Source: Planctomycetaceae bacterium
Lineage (GTDB): Bacteria; Planctomycetota; Planctomycetia; Pirellulales; Pirellulaceae
Assembly: GCA_020638975.1 (NCBI GenBank)
Contig: JACKHN010000047.1
Span: 1 to 39,936, forward strand
DNA: 39,936 nt
Reading direction: 5' to 3'
A program made the position numbers and the translations under genes. Below are positions 14,801 to 23,293 of the stretch, in pieces; the first letter of the stretch is position 1, and the number at the start of each line of letters is the position of its first letter. Below the pieces are notes generated by a model, which worked only from the letters and a program-made list of their open reading frames with translations, searched no databases and had not been told where the DNA came from.

Positions 14801-17800
14801 TCACTTGCCCGACACGAGTTGTGCCTGTGCTTCTGAACCGGGAACACCGACTAATTCGACCCGCAGAGGCATTTCGCGCGTCTCACGATCGATCGCGAAG
14901 TTGATGCGATGCGAGCCGCGATCCAGCTCCAATTTCACGTCACCCTGCAGCGGTGTGGGTTTCGAGTCGACCCACAACGAAAGCCCGTCTATGGAGTTGA
15001 TCTGTAATCGAATGGCTCCCGGCGTCGATACTTCGAGATCGAAACGCACAAAGCTGGTCTGCGGCGTCTCGCGATGCGGCTTTACTTGTGGCAGCCCATC
15101 CAACGGCAGATCACCGCCAACGCGACTGTAGGCCGACTCCCATGTCAGCGCCGGATCGTCGGTCGCCGCGATGTCGTAACTCGTTCGATTCAGGCGGTAA
15201 TTTCCTTCTTCGGTCCAGGTCAAGGTTTGCCAGCGCCGCACGACCTGCGCATTGCCAATAGCAAAGTCACCGACCTTGCCGAGTTCGGAAAGGAATCGCA
15301 CGAGATCGACCAACTCGCCGCGTGTCAGTTGATCGACCGATCCATCAGGCATCAGCGAGCGCCCGTCTTGCTTCTCTTCGATTGAATTGACGGGGATCGT
15401 GATCTCGCGATCTTCAGCATCACGTAGCACGATTTCAGTGTCGCTCTGTCGAATCGGTATGCCCGTGACGATCCGGCCATCATCGGTCGCGATCACGAGC
15501 GAATGAAAGTTCTCCTTCAGTTTACTGTTGGGAGTGAGCAGCGATTGGACGAGGTAGTCGACCTGAGCACTCGCTCCGACGCTGATCAAGTCCGGCCCCA
15601 CGCGACCGCCAGCACCGCCAATGGCGTGACACTTGGCACATTGAAGCTCCTTTTGACGGAAGATCGCTTCGCCGCGATGGGCATCGCCGCTGGCAGCAAC
15701 TTCCGCAACCAACTCCTGGAGCAACTCAGGCGTCAGCTTCCAGCCGGCCTCCGACAAACCACCTGCCTTCTGAATTGCGGCGATCAGTTCGGGTGACTGT
15801 TGGCTGCTGGATCTGACGGCTCGCAACGTCATCTTCGCGACGTCGACATCAAGTTCGGTGTTCGCCAATGCGGCGATCAACTCAGCAGGACCGTTCTTGC
15901 GACCGAGCAGCACTTCCAGGACCAGCGAAGGATCGCTTCCTTCTGGGAGTGTTTTCAATACTTCCACCGCACGTTGCGCGGCGAGCTTGGGGGCAATGAC
16001 CGAGAGACTTCTGACAGCTCGCAGACGATCGTCGTAGTTGTCGAGCATTGAAAGCTGATTCAACGTCTTCACACTCTCAGGACCATTAAAGGCGGTGACC
16101 GCGTCGATCGCGGCGTCACGTTCCTGTCGATCAACGTTCGTATTGAGAGCTAACTTAGACACGACATCGCGAAGTGACTCTTGCTTCCACTCGCCGGCAG
16201 CTCGCAAGGCCGCAGCACGTACTCGTGGATCAGAACTCTTGATTAGAGTTCGCAGCGCGGCAAGATCGCCTGTTGGGATGACCTTTCGCGAGTTTGTCGC
16301 GGCAACGAGTGCTTCGAGCAATTCTGCTTTATCCTCGTTCGAAAGCCGTGCATCGCTGCTGGCCAATGCGAACACTTGCCCCAAATCTTCTGCGCCACCA
16401 AGATTTGCCATAACCATGAGTACGCCAGCAACTTGATCATCGGCGACTTTTCCAGAGGCAATGAGAGTTAGTAACGGCTCGACGACGGCGGGTGAATCAA
16501 TCGCCCTTAGTGCAAATGCCAGCTTGTCTATGTCGCCGTCAAAGACGACCTTTCCTTCTTGAACGGCGGGAAGCCAATACGGTTCCAGATCACGCATCGT
16601 TTGCCAAAGTGCGAAATCAAGGAAGCGATCGAGCGGCTTGTCGAGGGCAAGCATCGCTGCCTCGGCCGCACTCAGCGATTGGAACTTCGCCAATCCCCGA
16701 AGTGCCTCCAAACGAACGCGCGGATGCTCGTCTCGAATACCGGCTCCCATGAAGTGTTGATACTGCGTATCACCGTCAACCATCCAATCAACTGCGACGC
16801 GAATTGCTGCTGATCGCACGCGGTGATCGAGCGACTGTGACAACCCACGAAGCAATCTGACGTTCGGTCGACCGATTGCTTGATGAACCCATAAGGCTTC
16901 CAGAAGATGGTGGTTGAAGAGTGGCGAGTCGGGATCGAGTCTAGCGGTCCAACTTTGCAATGAAGTCTCTACGTCGTCGGCGTCCCGGGCTTTCAAAAGC
17001 AGTTTCGCGTGCGTGCGATTCCATTCTTCTGGTTCCTTCAGCACATCTAATAGTTTCGCAATCGACGCACCCTTGAAGTTCGGCCGCTTTACCAGCGGTC
17101 GATTCTTTGCCGTGACGCGCCAGATGCGACCATGCACGTGATCGCGTCTTGAGTCACGGAAATCGACTTCACCATGTTGGATGATCGGGTTGTACCAATC
17201 GGCAATATAGATCGCTCCGTCCGGTCCCATTTTGACGTCGATCGGACGAAAAGCCACGTGTGTCGACTTGATCGGTTCCACTTCCTGTCGCGAAGCGTAA
17301 CCGGAACCATCTTCCGACAGCACAAACCGGCAAACGCGATGTGCGCGAAAGTCATTCGTCAGCAGGCTGCCTTGCCAATCGTCCGGCAGGTGACGACCGC
17401 TGACAACTTCCAAGCCACAGTGTTTCGGGCTGCCCGGATTCAGGCCGCTCACGAATCGTTCCGCTCCAGGTGCGGTGACAAAGACTGAACCTGGAAAGAC
17501 GTAGTTGATTCCCTCTCGGCCAGCTCCGTCGGTCGCGAACGACTGCCCCCAAGCATCGAAGTGATGTCCCCAGGGATTCACCAAACCATATGACAAAACG
17601 TCGAGTTCTAGCGTCTCGGGCCGGAACCGCCAGATCCCACCGCCATTCAGCCGCTTGACGCCATAAGGTGTTTCGACGTGGCTGTGGATATAAATCGATT
17701 GGTTCATATACAGACAACCGTCATGCCCCCACCGCAGCGTATGTAGCAGATGATGCGTGTCTTCGGTGCCGAAACCGGAGAGTACGATCTTGCGGCGATC

Positions 17801-18262
17801 GGCTTTGCCATCGTTGTCCGTATCGCTCAAATGCAGCAACTCTGTGCTGTTGACGACATAAGCTCCACCATCTCCCGGAATCACACCAGTGGGAATCAAT
17901 AAGCCGTCAGCGAAGACGGAAGTCGTTTCGGCGGTACCATCCTGGTCCTTGTCCTCGAGAATCAGAATCTTGTCGTCGGCTGGCTGGCCCGGCATGATCT
18001 GCGGATACACGCTGCTGCTGGCAACCCACAAACGGCCCTCCGCATCGAAGTTCATCTGAATGGGCTTCGCAATCAACGGATCGGCAGCGTAGAGATTCAC
18101 TTCAAAGCCGTCGGCGACGATGAATGAACTGCGTTCGATTTCCGGATCTGGGTCGGGAATATCTTGCAAGTCGCGTTGAGCGTAAAGCAACGTGGGAAAG
18201 CACAGCGCCAAACAGGCAAGGCAGGGCAGTCGTTCGCTAATGCGACTTCGAATAGACTTCAT
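14801..18262 (-). CDS. Large exported PVC-type dehydrogenase/HEAT/cytochrome c protein
   Basis: A 1153-residue relative of the plus-strand propeller/cytochrome protein. Residues 1-29 are a signal peptide ending LLYAQ. About 45-400 form the membrane-bound dehydrogenase propeller (IVADGFEVNLYAADPLIA, GRLWVASSSVYPQI, GAIYIADWYNPIIQHGE). About 410-850 are HEAT-like repeats (HPRVRLEALRGLAKF, DPRVRAAALRAAGEW). CAKCH at 875-879 binds heme c, with MPDGSVDQLTRGELVDLV supplying a possible axial Met. The last 170 residues form an added beta-rich domain. Such proteins are probably periplasmic electron-transfer oxidases with unknown substrate. The gene starts 35 bases after the upstream membrane-protein gene ends, so an operon is likely. 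The ribosome site is weak (AGG seven bases before ATG). Confidence 0.88.
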   Translation of the reverse strand: MKSIRSRISERLPCLACLALCFPTLLYAQRDLQDIPDPDPEIERSSFIVADGFEVNLYAADPLIAKPIQMNFDAEGRLWVASSSVYPQIMPGQPADDKILILEDKDQDGTAETTSVFADGLLIPTGVIPGDGGAYVVNSTELLHLSDTDNDGKADRRKIVLSGFGTEDTHHLLHTLRWGHDGCLYMNQSIYIHSHVETPYGVKRLNGGGIWRFRPETLELDVLSYGLVNPWGHHFDAWGQSFATDGAGREGINYVFPGSVFVTAPGAERFVSGLNPGSPKHCGLEVVSGRHLPDDWQGSLLTNDFRAHRVCRFVLSEDGSGYASRQEVEPIKSTHVAFRPIDVKMGPDGAIYIADWYNPIIQHGEVDFRDSRRDHVHGRIWRVTAKNRPLVKRPNFKGASIAKLLDVLKEPEEWNRTHAKLLLKARDADDVETSLQSWTARLDPDSPLFNHHLLEALWVHQAIGRPNVRLLRGLSQSLDHRVRSAAIRVAVDWMVDGDTQYQHFMGAGIRDEHPRVRLEALRGLAKFQSLSAAEAAMLALDKPLDRFLDFALWQTMRDLEPYWLPAVQEGKVVFDGDIDKLAFALRAIDSPAVVEPLLTLIASGKVADDQVAGVLMVMANLGGAEDLGQVFALASSDARLSNEDKAELLEALVAATNSRKVIPTGDLAALRTLIKSSDPRVRAAALRAAGEWKQESLRDVVSKLALNTNVDRQERDAAIDAVTAFNGPESVKTLNQLSMLDNYDDRLRAVRSLSVIAPKLAAQRAVEVLKTLPEGSDPSLVLEVLLGRKNGPAELIAALANTELDVDVAKMTLRAVRSSSQQSPELIAAIQKAGGLSEAGWKLTPELLQELVAEVAASGDAHRGEAIFRQKELQCAKCHAIGGAGGRVGPDLISVGASAQVDYLVQSLLTPNSKLKENFHSLVIATDDGRIVTGIPIRQSDTEIVLRDAEDREITIPVNSIEEKQDGRSLMPDGSVDQLTRGELVDLVRFLSELGKVGDFAIGNAQVVRRWQTLTWTEEGNYRLNRTSYDIAATDDPALTWESAYSRVGGDLPLDGLPQVKPHRETPQTSFVRFDLEVSTPGAIRLQINSIDGLSLWVDSKPTPLQGDVKLELDRGSHRINFAIDRETREMPLRVELVGVPGSEAQAQLVSGK

Positions 18263-18297
18263 GAGGTAACCTAATTTGTGTGCCAGCTCGAAAAATA

Positions 18298-19077
18298 CTA
18301 TTGCGAACTGGGGGGATGATAGGGATTGCTGTTATCAAAGGGAGCATGCGGAGTCTCCTCGGCGATCTGCTCGATCACCACCTCCAACTCCGTTTCTCGA
18401 CCGCTGGCCTGCACAAAGATGCAAAACAACATTGCTAATACTGGCACAGAGAGAACGTCGAGCAGGGAGTCGACTACAGTCTCACCGATCGAATACTGAA
18501 AGTCCGTCATTGGTGTTGATTCGTAGACGAAAGCGAGTGCCAAATACAGGGCACCAACGAGGCCGAGAAGAAAGCCATACGACACAACGACGATTCCGAA
18601 CACACCCCACATTCGTCCCCGCATCAAAGAAGTGCTCCTTGACCGCGCGGAGTCGCCGCTTCGCCCTTCTAAAACCACCGCCATTCCGATCAAGGAGTAT
18701 CGCAGCGCAAGGATAATGCCGGGAACAACCAGTAACAAGCAGCTCAATCCAACGAGAAAGTCTGCGAGCAGTGTTGTGATAAACAACCGACCCCAGCAAC
18801 GAAAGCCCGCTCGCATGGACTCGACATATCCTACGCGCCGAGCTTGCCATCGCCGATCGAGCGCATAGATAACGGCACCGACACAAAGCGGCCCGAAGAT
18901 CGTTTCGATACCGGTTGGAAGCCAAAAGTCGGCGGGTGTCACGGTGTCTGAATCCGATTGCGATGCGACATAGTTGATGGCAATATTGCCGGGCAACCAG
19001 ACCGTCAACGTGATCGCACTTAGCAGAGGGATGTTTCGCGCCCATAGCGTCAGGCCGCGTCCAATCGCTTCATACAT
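18298..19077 (-). CDS. Polytopic membrane protein with NPY tail
   Basis: A 259-residue integral membrane protein of no clear enzymatic type. Hydrophobic helices are visible at the N-terminus (LLSAITLTVWLPGNIAIN), then FGPLCVGAVIYAL, a long pair around LLADFLVGLSCLLLVVPG, another pair around GIVVVSYGFLLGLVGALY, and one near the end. The segment VVPGIILALRYSLIGMAVV, followed by a soluble loop, resembles the DUF975/YciC-like fold. The C-terminus ends NPYHPPSSQ, a tail seen on many planctomycete membrane proteins. I chose ATG 19077, with GGAGA about ten bases upstream; an in-frame ATG at 19101 would add eight residues. It lies 35 bases ahead of the heme/propeller gene and is likely co-transcribed with it. 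Function unknown. Confidence 0.7.
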   Translation of the reverse strand: MYEAIGRGLTLWARNIPLLSAITLTVWLPGNIAINYVASQSDSDTVTPADFWLPTGIETIFGPLCVGAVIYALDRRWQARRVGYVESMRAGFRCWGRLFITTLLADFLVGLSCLLLVVPGIILALRYSLIGMAVVLEGRSGDSARSRSTSLMRGRMWGVFGIVVVSYGFLLGLVGALYLALAFVYESTPMTDFQYSIGETVVDSLLDVLSVPVLAMLFCIFVQASGRETELEVVIEQIAEETPHAPFDNSNPYHPPSSQ

Positions 19078-19115
19078 ACCACAGGTCTCCTGCCGCCCCA
19101 TGAAGATCCGGGGAC

Positions 19116-20057
19116 TCAGTCTCTGAGAGCATGAACCAACTCTGCGATCACCGCTTCTTGCTCTTCGACCAGCGGATCAAACTGGGGTATCTCGACGGCG
19201 TTGTTGCCTTGCTCGTGCTTGCGGAACAAGAACAGATAGGTTTCGTTCTGTGGGCGATAGCGATGGAAGTAAAGCTCGTTCTTCAACTGGATCGTCGAGC
19301 GAAGTTGACTCAAACGTTTATCTTTGGCGGCAAAGTCTAGCTTGGGCACGTCGACACCTAATCGCTTTGCAATCTCGAACGCGGCCTGTTGATATCCATA
19401 TTCCGTCAGATGCATTCCGTTCTCCGTCACCGCGTCAGAGTCAGCGTCTTCCGCAGGCCTGGGCAAAGTATCGAGCAAGTCAAATAGCGAAATGAATTGC
19501 GCATCTCGCTTTGCCGCCACTTCCTCCATTGCGAGGCCGTAACGATTTAGACGCCCGTTGTACGAATTCCGAACCGGAACATCGGATGGGCCCGCGTGAA
19601 TGCCATATGGCGAGAGCAAGACGACGCGTGCTCGCGTATCCGACACATCGTCGAGCAGATGATTCAAGCCGTCGATGAACCGCGACAAGCCGTCGCGTGC
19701 GAAAGCCTCGTTCGCTCCGTAACATAGGATCAACACGGTCGGCTTCGCATCTTTGATGTCCTTCACCAGTCGAGCATAGCCATCGGCCTGCGTGCCGAAC
19801 AACGCCCGCGACTCGCCCCACACCGTATCGCCGCTCCAGCCCAGATTGCGAAATGTGAGGTGTTTGTCGGGATGAGCGACGGTCAGCAATGTCTCCAGAT
19901 AGCCGTACTGCTGCATGCGTTCGATGAAGGTGCCGCCGACAAAGACGATCCGATCGCCGTCTTGCAAATCGAGTGACGCCGATCTGGCAACGGCGAGAGG
20001 GCCGAAGAGAGCTAGGACTGCAGCGAGAATCCATCGCTGGCACAACTCACAATTCAC
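19116..20057 (-). CDS. Exported SGNH-fold protein with altered catalytic residues
   Basis: A 313-residue exported protein of the SGNH/GDSL hydrolase fold. Residues 1-27 are a signal peptide. Fold blocks are clear: RIVFVGGTFIE (block I), NLGWSGDTV (block II), CYGANEAF (block III, oxyanion Asn 116) and ENGMHLTEYGY (block V). The usual GDS nucleophile position reads GGT (Thr 43) and the usual DxxH reads NGMH (Asn 213, His 216), so two of the three catalytic residues are changed and standard esterase activity is doubtful. The frame is open far upstream, but a GTG at 20057 directly before the signal peptide with GGAG eight bases upstream is the best start; a longer protein would run under the divergent SprT-like gene. 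Ligand unknown; carbohydrate esters are a reasonable guess. Confidence 0.78.
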   Translation of the reverse strand: MNCELCQRWILAAVLALFGPLAVARSASLDLQDGDRIVFVGGTFIERMQQYGYLETLLTVAHPDKHLTFRNLGWSGDTVWGESRALFGTQADGYARLVKDIKDAKPTVLILCYGANEAFARDGLSRFIDGLNHLLDDVSDTRARVVLLSPYGIHAGPSDVPVRNSYNGRLNRYGLAMEEVAAKRDAQFISLFDLLDTLPRPAEDADSDAVTENGMHLTEYGYQQAAFEIAKRLGVDVPKLDFAAKDKRLSQLRSTIQLKNELYFHRYRPQNETYLFLFRKHEQGNNAVEIPQFDPLVEEQEAVIAELVHALRD

Positions 20058-20289
20058 AGTGGAATCTCCGAAACAGATGTTCGTCAGAATATTTCTAGAT
20101 GAACCGCAATGATACTTGACCGGTTGCCGACTTTCCATGATCGGACAGACTTTCGTGGCGTAAGCTTCCAGCTTGCGATGCCAGACGATACGCCCTGTAT
20201 GGCAAACTGGAAGCTCACCCCACATGAAAGGCTTCTTCCGAGAGATCAGCGATCGCAGTAGAATCGACGCACACGGAGACAAGGGAGCG
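20058..20289. promoter_or_regulatory. Divergent promoter region between SGNH-fold and SprT-like genes
   Basis: A 232-base region between two genes read in opposite directions, so it should hold both promoters. GGAG sites for both starts lie at its ends. I could not assign confident -35/-10 boxes. Confidence 0.4.
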
Positions 20290-21063
20290 ATGGGAACGGA
20301 ATTCCAACATACGATCGAACGCGGGCGGAGAACGGTCACAGAAGTTGCTGCGGAGACGCGAAGCATCTATGAAGAGATGCTTCGACGTTCGACGCACCTC
20401 GGCACCGGGAATTTCAAATCGCTCTCTGCGGACGACGTCGAGCAGTTGTTCGACTTGTACGACGAACGATTCTTCAACGGCGGTTGTCGCAAAACGCTCG
20501 GCGGCGCACCGCTGAGTTTCCGGCTCTCAAAGCGGATGACGCAAGCCGCTGGGAAAGCGACCCGTCTGCGACAACGCGATCGGCGCAGCAAAGAAGTCAC
20601 AACCGAGTACGAAATCGCGATCTCGACGACGCTTCTGTTTCAGACATTCCACGATATTGATCGGCCAATCGTAATGAGCGGGATCGCGTGTCGTGATCGG
20701 CTGGAAGCGTTGCAACGCATCCTCGAACATGAGGTCGTACATCTAATCGAGTTCATGATTTGGGAGCAATCCAGTTGCTCAGCTCCGCGCTTTCAATCGG
20801 TGGCGAATCGTTTCTTCAGCCACACGGAGCATACGCACCAACTGATCACTCCGCGCGAACGAGCGTTCGCCAAGTTCGGTGTGCGAGCCGGAAGTCGTGT
20901 CGCGTTTCGACTGGACGGCCAGCATTATGTTGGCGTCGTAAATCGAATCACGAAGCGTGCCACCGTGTTGGTCGAAGACAGTCGCGGCGTTCGATATACA
21001 GACGGCAAGCGATATGCCAAGTTCTATGTTCCCGTCGCTCAGTTGAAGCCGGTCAACGACTAG
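20290..21063 (+). CDS. SprT-like zinc metallopeptidase
   Basis: A 257-residue protein with the SprT-like arrangement: an N-terminal segment containing LFDLYDERFFNGG, a beta-rich core (PLSFRLSKRMTQAAGKATRL, EIAISTTLLFQTF) and the zinc-binding helix HEVVHLIEF at 147-155, whose His 147, Glu 148 and His 151 form HExxH. The third ligand is probably in the following SAPRFQSVANRFFSHTEH stretch. SprT-like proteases, such as eukaryotic Spartan, cut proteins crosslinked to DNA; the bacterial role is less clear. The C-terminal 60 residues (GSRVAFRLDG, YVGVVNRITKRATVLVED) look like an SH3-like barrel instead of the family's zinc ribbon. ATG 20290 is preceded by GGAGAC and GGGAG; an earlier in-frame ATG (20173) adds a non-conserved stretch. 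A Cys-rich mini-gene follows 47 bases later. Confidence 0.82.
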   Translation: MGTEFQHTIERGRRTVTEVAAETRSIYEEMLRRSTHLGTGNFKSLSADDVEQLFDLYDERFFNGGCRKTLGGAPLSFRLSKRMTQAAGKATRLRQRDRRSKEVTTEYEIAISTTLLFQTFHDIDRPIVMSGIACRDRLEALQRILEHEVVHLIEFMIWEQSSCSAPRFQSVANRFFSHTEHTHQLITPRERAFAKFGVRAGSRVAFRLDGQHYVGVVNRITKRATVLVEDSRGVRYTDGKRYAKFYVPVAQLKPVND

Positions 21064-21110
21064 CCGGCAAAAACTCGCAAGATCTTTAGCCGTTTTGGAA
21101 GAAACGTCGA

Positions 21111-21287
21111 ATGCCGTCTTGCCGCTTCTATTGCCCTCGCGACACCTTGTGTCACAAGTACAAATGCGATTGCAAATCGTTCGTAAAAGACGGCGTCCGA
21201 TTCGTTTGCGGCGAGCAAGCTCCGAAAAATAAGTCGTCGCAAATGCCTGATGAATTAGCCGTTTGCGTGAATAGTACGGGACTCTAA
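21111..21287 (+). CDS. 58-residue cysteine-rich small protein
   Basis: A short open frame with seven cysteines in 58 residues, at positions 4, 8, 14, 19, 21, 33 and 52 (CRFYCPRD, CHKYKCDCKSF, RFVCGEQ). The density suggests metal binding, probably zinc, or disulphides; there is no signal peptide or membrane helix. GGAAGA lies eight bases before the ATG. The gene begins 47 bases after the SprT-like stop on the same strand, so the two are probably co-transcribed. The SprT-like protein lacks the C-terminal zinc ribbon of many relatives, so this protein might act with it, but that is inference. I do not recognise a family. Confidence 0.6.
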   Translation: MPSCRFYCPRDTLCHKYKCDCKSFVKDGVRFVCGEQAPKNKSSQMPDELAVCVNSTGL

Positions 21288-21394
21288 CGGACCGCCGCTC
21301 ACCAATTGGCATGTCAGTTGCAATGGTTGTAGGACGTTAACAACTCACATCACCGTGCGACTCAGCACGACCACTTCAACGAGGAGCAACAATC

Positions 21395-21592
21395 ATGGAT
21401 GACAAGCAAACTCGAATCGCGAACATTGCCCGAGCCACCGAGCGAGAGATCCTGGATCGTATCGTGAACGCCATGCTGGCCGCTGAGGACAAACTTTGCC
21501 ACGCCAGCGTTCAAGAGTGGACTCGCGTTCTCACCGACTCGTGCCGAATGCAAAAGCTCGGAGATCGCGGCGTGTTGGTTACGACGTGTTAA
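21395..21592 (+). CDS. Small hypothetical protein, 65 residues
   Basis: A short protein, MDDKQTRIANIARATERE and onwards, mainly helical and charged in its first two thirds, ending GDRGVLVTTC. It has two internal cysteines (35 and 50) and a C-terminal Cys. No known domain is recognised. The start is well supported by GAGGAG eight bases upstream of the ATG, better than most genes here, which is the main reason to call it real. It lies between the Cys-rich mini-gene and the glutamine synthetase gene on the opposite strand and may be part of the SprT-like transcript, 107 bases further on. Confidence 0.6.
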   Translation: MDDKQTRIANIARATEREILDRIVNAMLAAEDKLCHASVQEWTRVLTDSCRMQKLGDRGVLVTTC

Positions 21593-21697
21593 GAGATCGA
21601 AGGAACTAAAGCGGTCGACGGGCAAGTGTAGCGTTGTTTCGTCAAGATTCCCTGGGAATTAGATCGACGCAGCCGCTACACGTCGGTGCGACTCGCA

Positions 21698-23110
21698 CTA
21701 GATGTCGTAGTACAAGCAGAACTCGTAGGGATGTGGTCGGAGACGAATCGCATCCGCCTCATGCTTCCGCTTGTAATTGATCCAGGTTGAAATCACATCA
21801 GGTGTGAACACATCACCGCGAAGTAAGAAGTCGTGATCGTTGGCCAAAGCGTTGAGCGCTTCATCGAGTGATCCAGGAGTCGTCGGAACGTTCGCCGCTT
21901 CCTCGGGTTCGAGATCATAGATGTCTTTATCGAGCGGATCGCCGGGGCTGATCTTATTTTGGATGCCATCGATCGCCGCGAGTGTCATCGCGGCGAAGGC
22001 TAGATAAGGATTGCAGCTTGGATCGGGGCAGCGAAACTCGACGCGCTTCGATTTTGGGCTGGGGCTGATCATCGGAATGCGACAGGCTGCCGAGCGGTTA
22101 CGCTGCGAGTAGGCAAGATTGACAGGGGCTTCGTAGCCGGGCACTAATCGCTTGTAGCTGTTCGTCGTTGGATTGGTAAACGCGAGCAACGCGGGGGCAT
22201 GACGCAGCAAGCCGCCGATGGCGTGTAACGCCATATCGCTGAGTCCGGCATAGCCGCTGCCGGCGAACAGCGGCTCGTCGTCTTTCCAAAACGACATGTG
22301 GGTGTGCATGCCGCTGCCGTTATCGCCAAAGATCGGCTTGGGCATGAACGTGGCCGTCTTGTTGTTGCGAGCCGCGACGTTCTTGACAATGTACTTGTAT
22401 AACACGATATCGTCCGCCATCTTCACGAGTTCGTTGAAGTGGAGGTCGATTTCGGATTGGCCGGCGGTGCCGACTTCATGATGTTGACATTCGACATCGA
22501 GACCGCACTCGATCATCGCTTGCATCATCTCATTGCGGATGTTCATCATCTGATCGGCTGGCGGCACCGGGAAATATCCCTCCTTGTACCGCAACTTGTG
22601 GCCGAGGTTCGGCTTCTCGTCCCGGCCTCGATTCCACTCGCCTTCGATGCTGTCGAGGTGGTAGTAGCCTTCGCGAGCGTTCTGGTCAAAGCGAACGTCG
22701 TCGAAGATGAAAAACTCGGCCTCTGGGCCGAAGTAGGCCGTGTCGGCAATGCCAGTACTTTTCAAATAGTTCGCCGCTTTGCGAGCAACATTCCGTGGAT
22801 CGCGTGAGTAGTCTTCCCGCGTGATCGGATCTTGGATGTTACAGATCATGCACAGCGTTGGCAGCGTGGTAAACGGATCGATGAACGCAGTTTCCGCTTG
22901 CGGCACGACGAGCATGTCGCTTTCGTTGATCGCTTGCCAACCGCGAATGCTTGAACCGTCAAAGCCCAGACCGTCTTCAAAGACGTCTTCGTTCAAGCGG
23001 CGAACGGGGATCGTAAAGTGCTGCCACAGCCCTGGAAAATCCATGAAGCGAAAGTCGACTGCCTTCACATCTTTTTCGCGACACAAGGCAAGTACTTCTC
23101 GAGGCGTCAT
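21698..23110 (-). CDS. glnA: Glutamine synthetase type I
   Basis: Glutamine synthetase joins ammonia to glutamate with ATP, the main entry of ammonium into the cell; it works as a cytoplasmic dodecamer. The 470-residue length and motifs match type I-beta: GLGFDGSSIRGW at 48, FGPEAEFFIFD at 127, the ammonium/glutamate loop NGSGMHTHMSFW at 264, the ATP-binding region RLVPGYEAPVNLAYSQRNRS at 321 and RVEFRCPDPSCNPYLAF at 356. Tyr 398 in DIYDLEPEE is at the adenylylation position of enterobacterial GlnA, so control by adenylylation is possible. The ATG has GGAG seven bases upstream. The sulfite reductase gene ends 183 bases upstream on the same strand. Confidence 0.97.
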   Translation of the reverse strand: MTPREVLALCREKDVKAVDFRFMDFPGLWQHFTIPVRRLNEDVFEDGLGFDGSSIRGWQAINESDMLVVPQAETAFIDPFTTLPTLCMICNIQDPITREDYSRDPRNVARKAANYLKSTGIADTAYFGPEAEFFIFDDVRFDQNAREGYYHLDSIEGEWNRGRDEKPNLGHKLRYKEGYFPVPPADQMMNIRNEMMQAMIECGLDVECQHHEVGTAGQSEIDLHFNELVKMADDIVLYKYIVKNVAARNNKTATFMPKPIFGDNGSGMHTHMSFWKDDEPLFAGSGYAGLSDMALHAIGGLLRHAPALLAFTNPTTNSYKRLVPGYEAPVNLAYSQRNRSAACRIPMISPSPKSKRVEFRCPDPSCNPYLAFAAMTLAAIDGIQNKISPGDPLDKDIYDLEPEEAANVPTTPGSLDEALNALANDHDFLLRGDVFTPDVISTWINYKRKHEADAIRLRPHPYEFCLYYDI

Positions 23111-23201
23111 CGCTCGTCTCCGGATCAGTCAACGTGAGGAATCACGTTTGTTATAGCAAGCCAAACATCACTCGTCTCGTGTGGCTGTGACGGAGTCTTC
23201 G

Positions 23202-23237
23202 ACGCCACGGCTGCTTCCAACTACACGGCCGCTTCCA
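23202..23237. repeat. Tandem 18-base direct repeat upstream of glnA
   Basis: Two contiguous 18-base copies (23202-23219 and 23220-23237) matching at 15 positions, with the shared core ACGGCxGCTTCCA. They lie in the 183-base gap between glnA and the sulfite reductase gene, about 100 bases upstream of the glnA start. They could be a binding site for a regulator or simple tandem duplication. Confidence 0.5.
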
Positions 23238-23293
23238 GCTTGTGCAAGGCCAGGGCTTCGCAGACTCAGCCCCAGCCACCGCCAATTGCCGCC

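Noticed and set aside
20058..20366. In-frame upstream extension of the SGNH-fold protein
   Set aside because: A signal peptide begins at the GTG at 20057 with a good ribosome site, and the extension would overlap the divergent SprT-like gene.
23240..23262. Sigma-54 promoter for glnA
   Set aside because: A GG-N10-GC spacing can be found on the minus strand, but the -12 part lacks TTGC, so the match is too weak.
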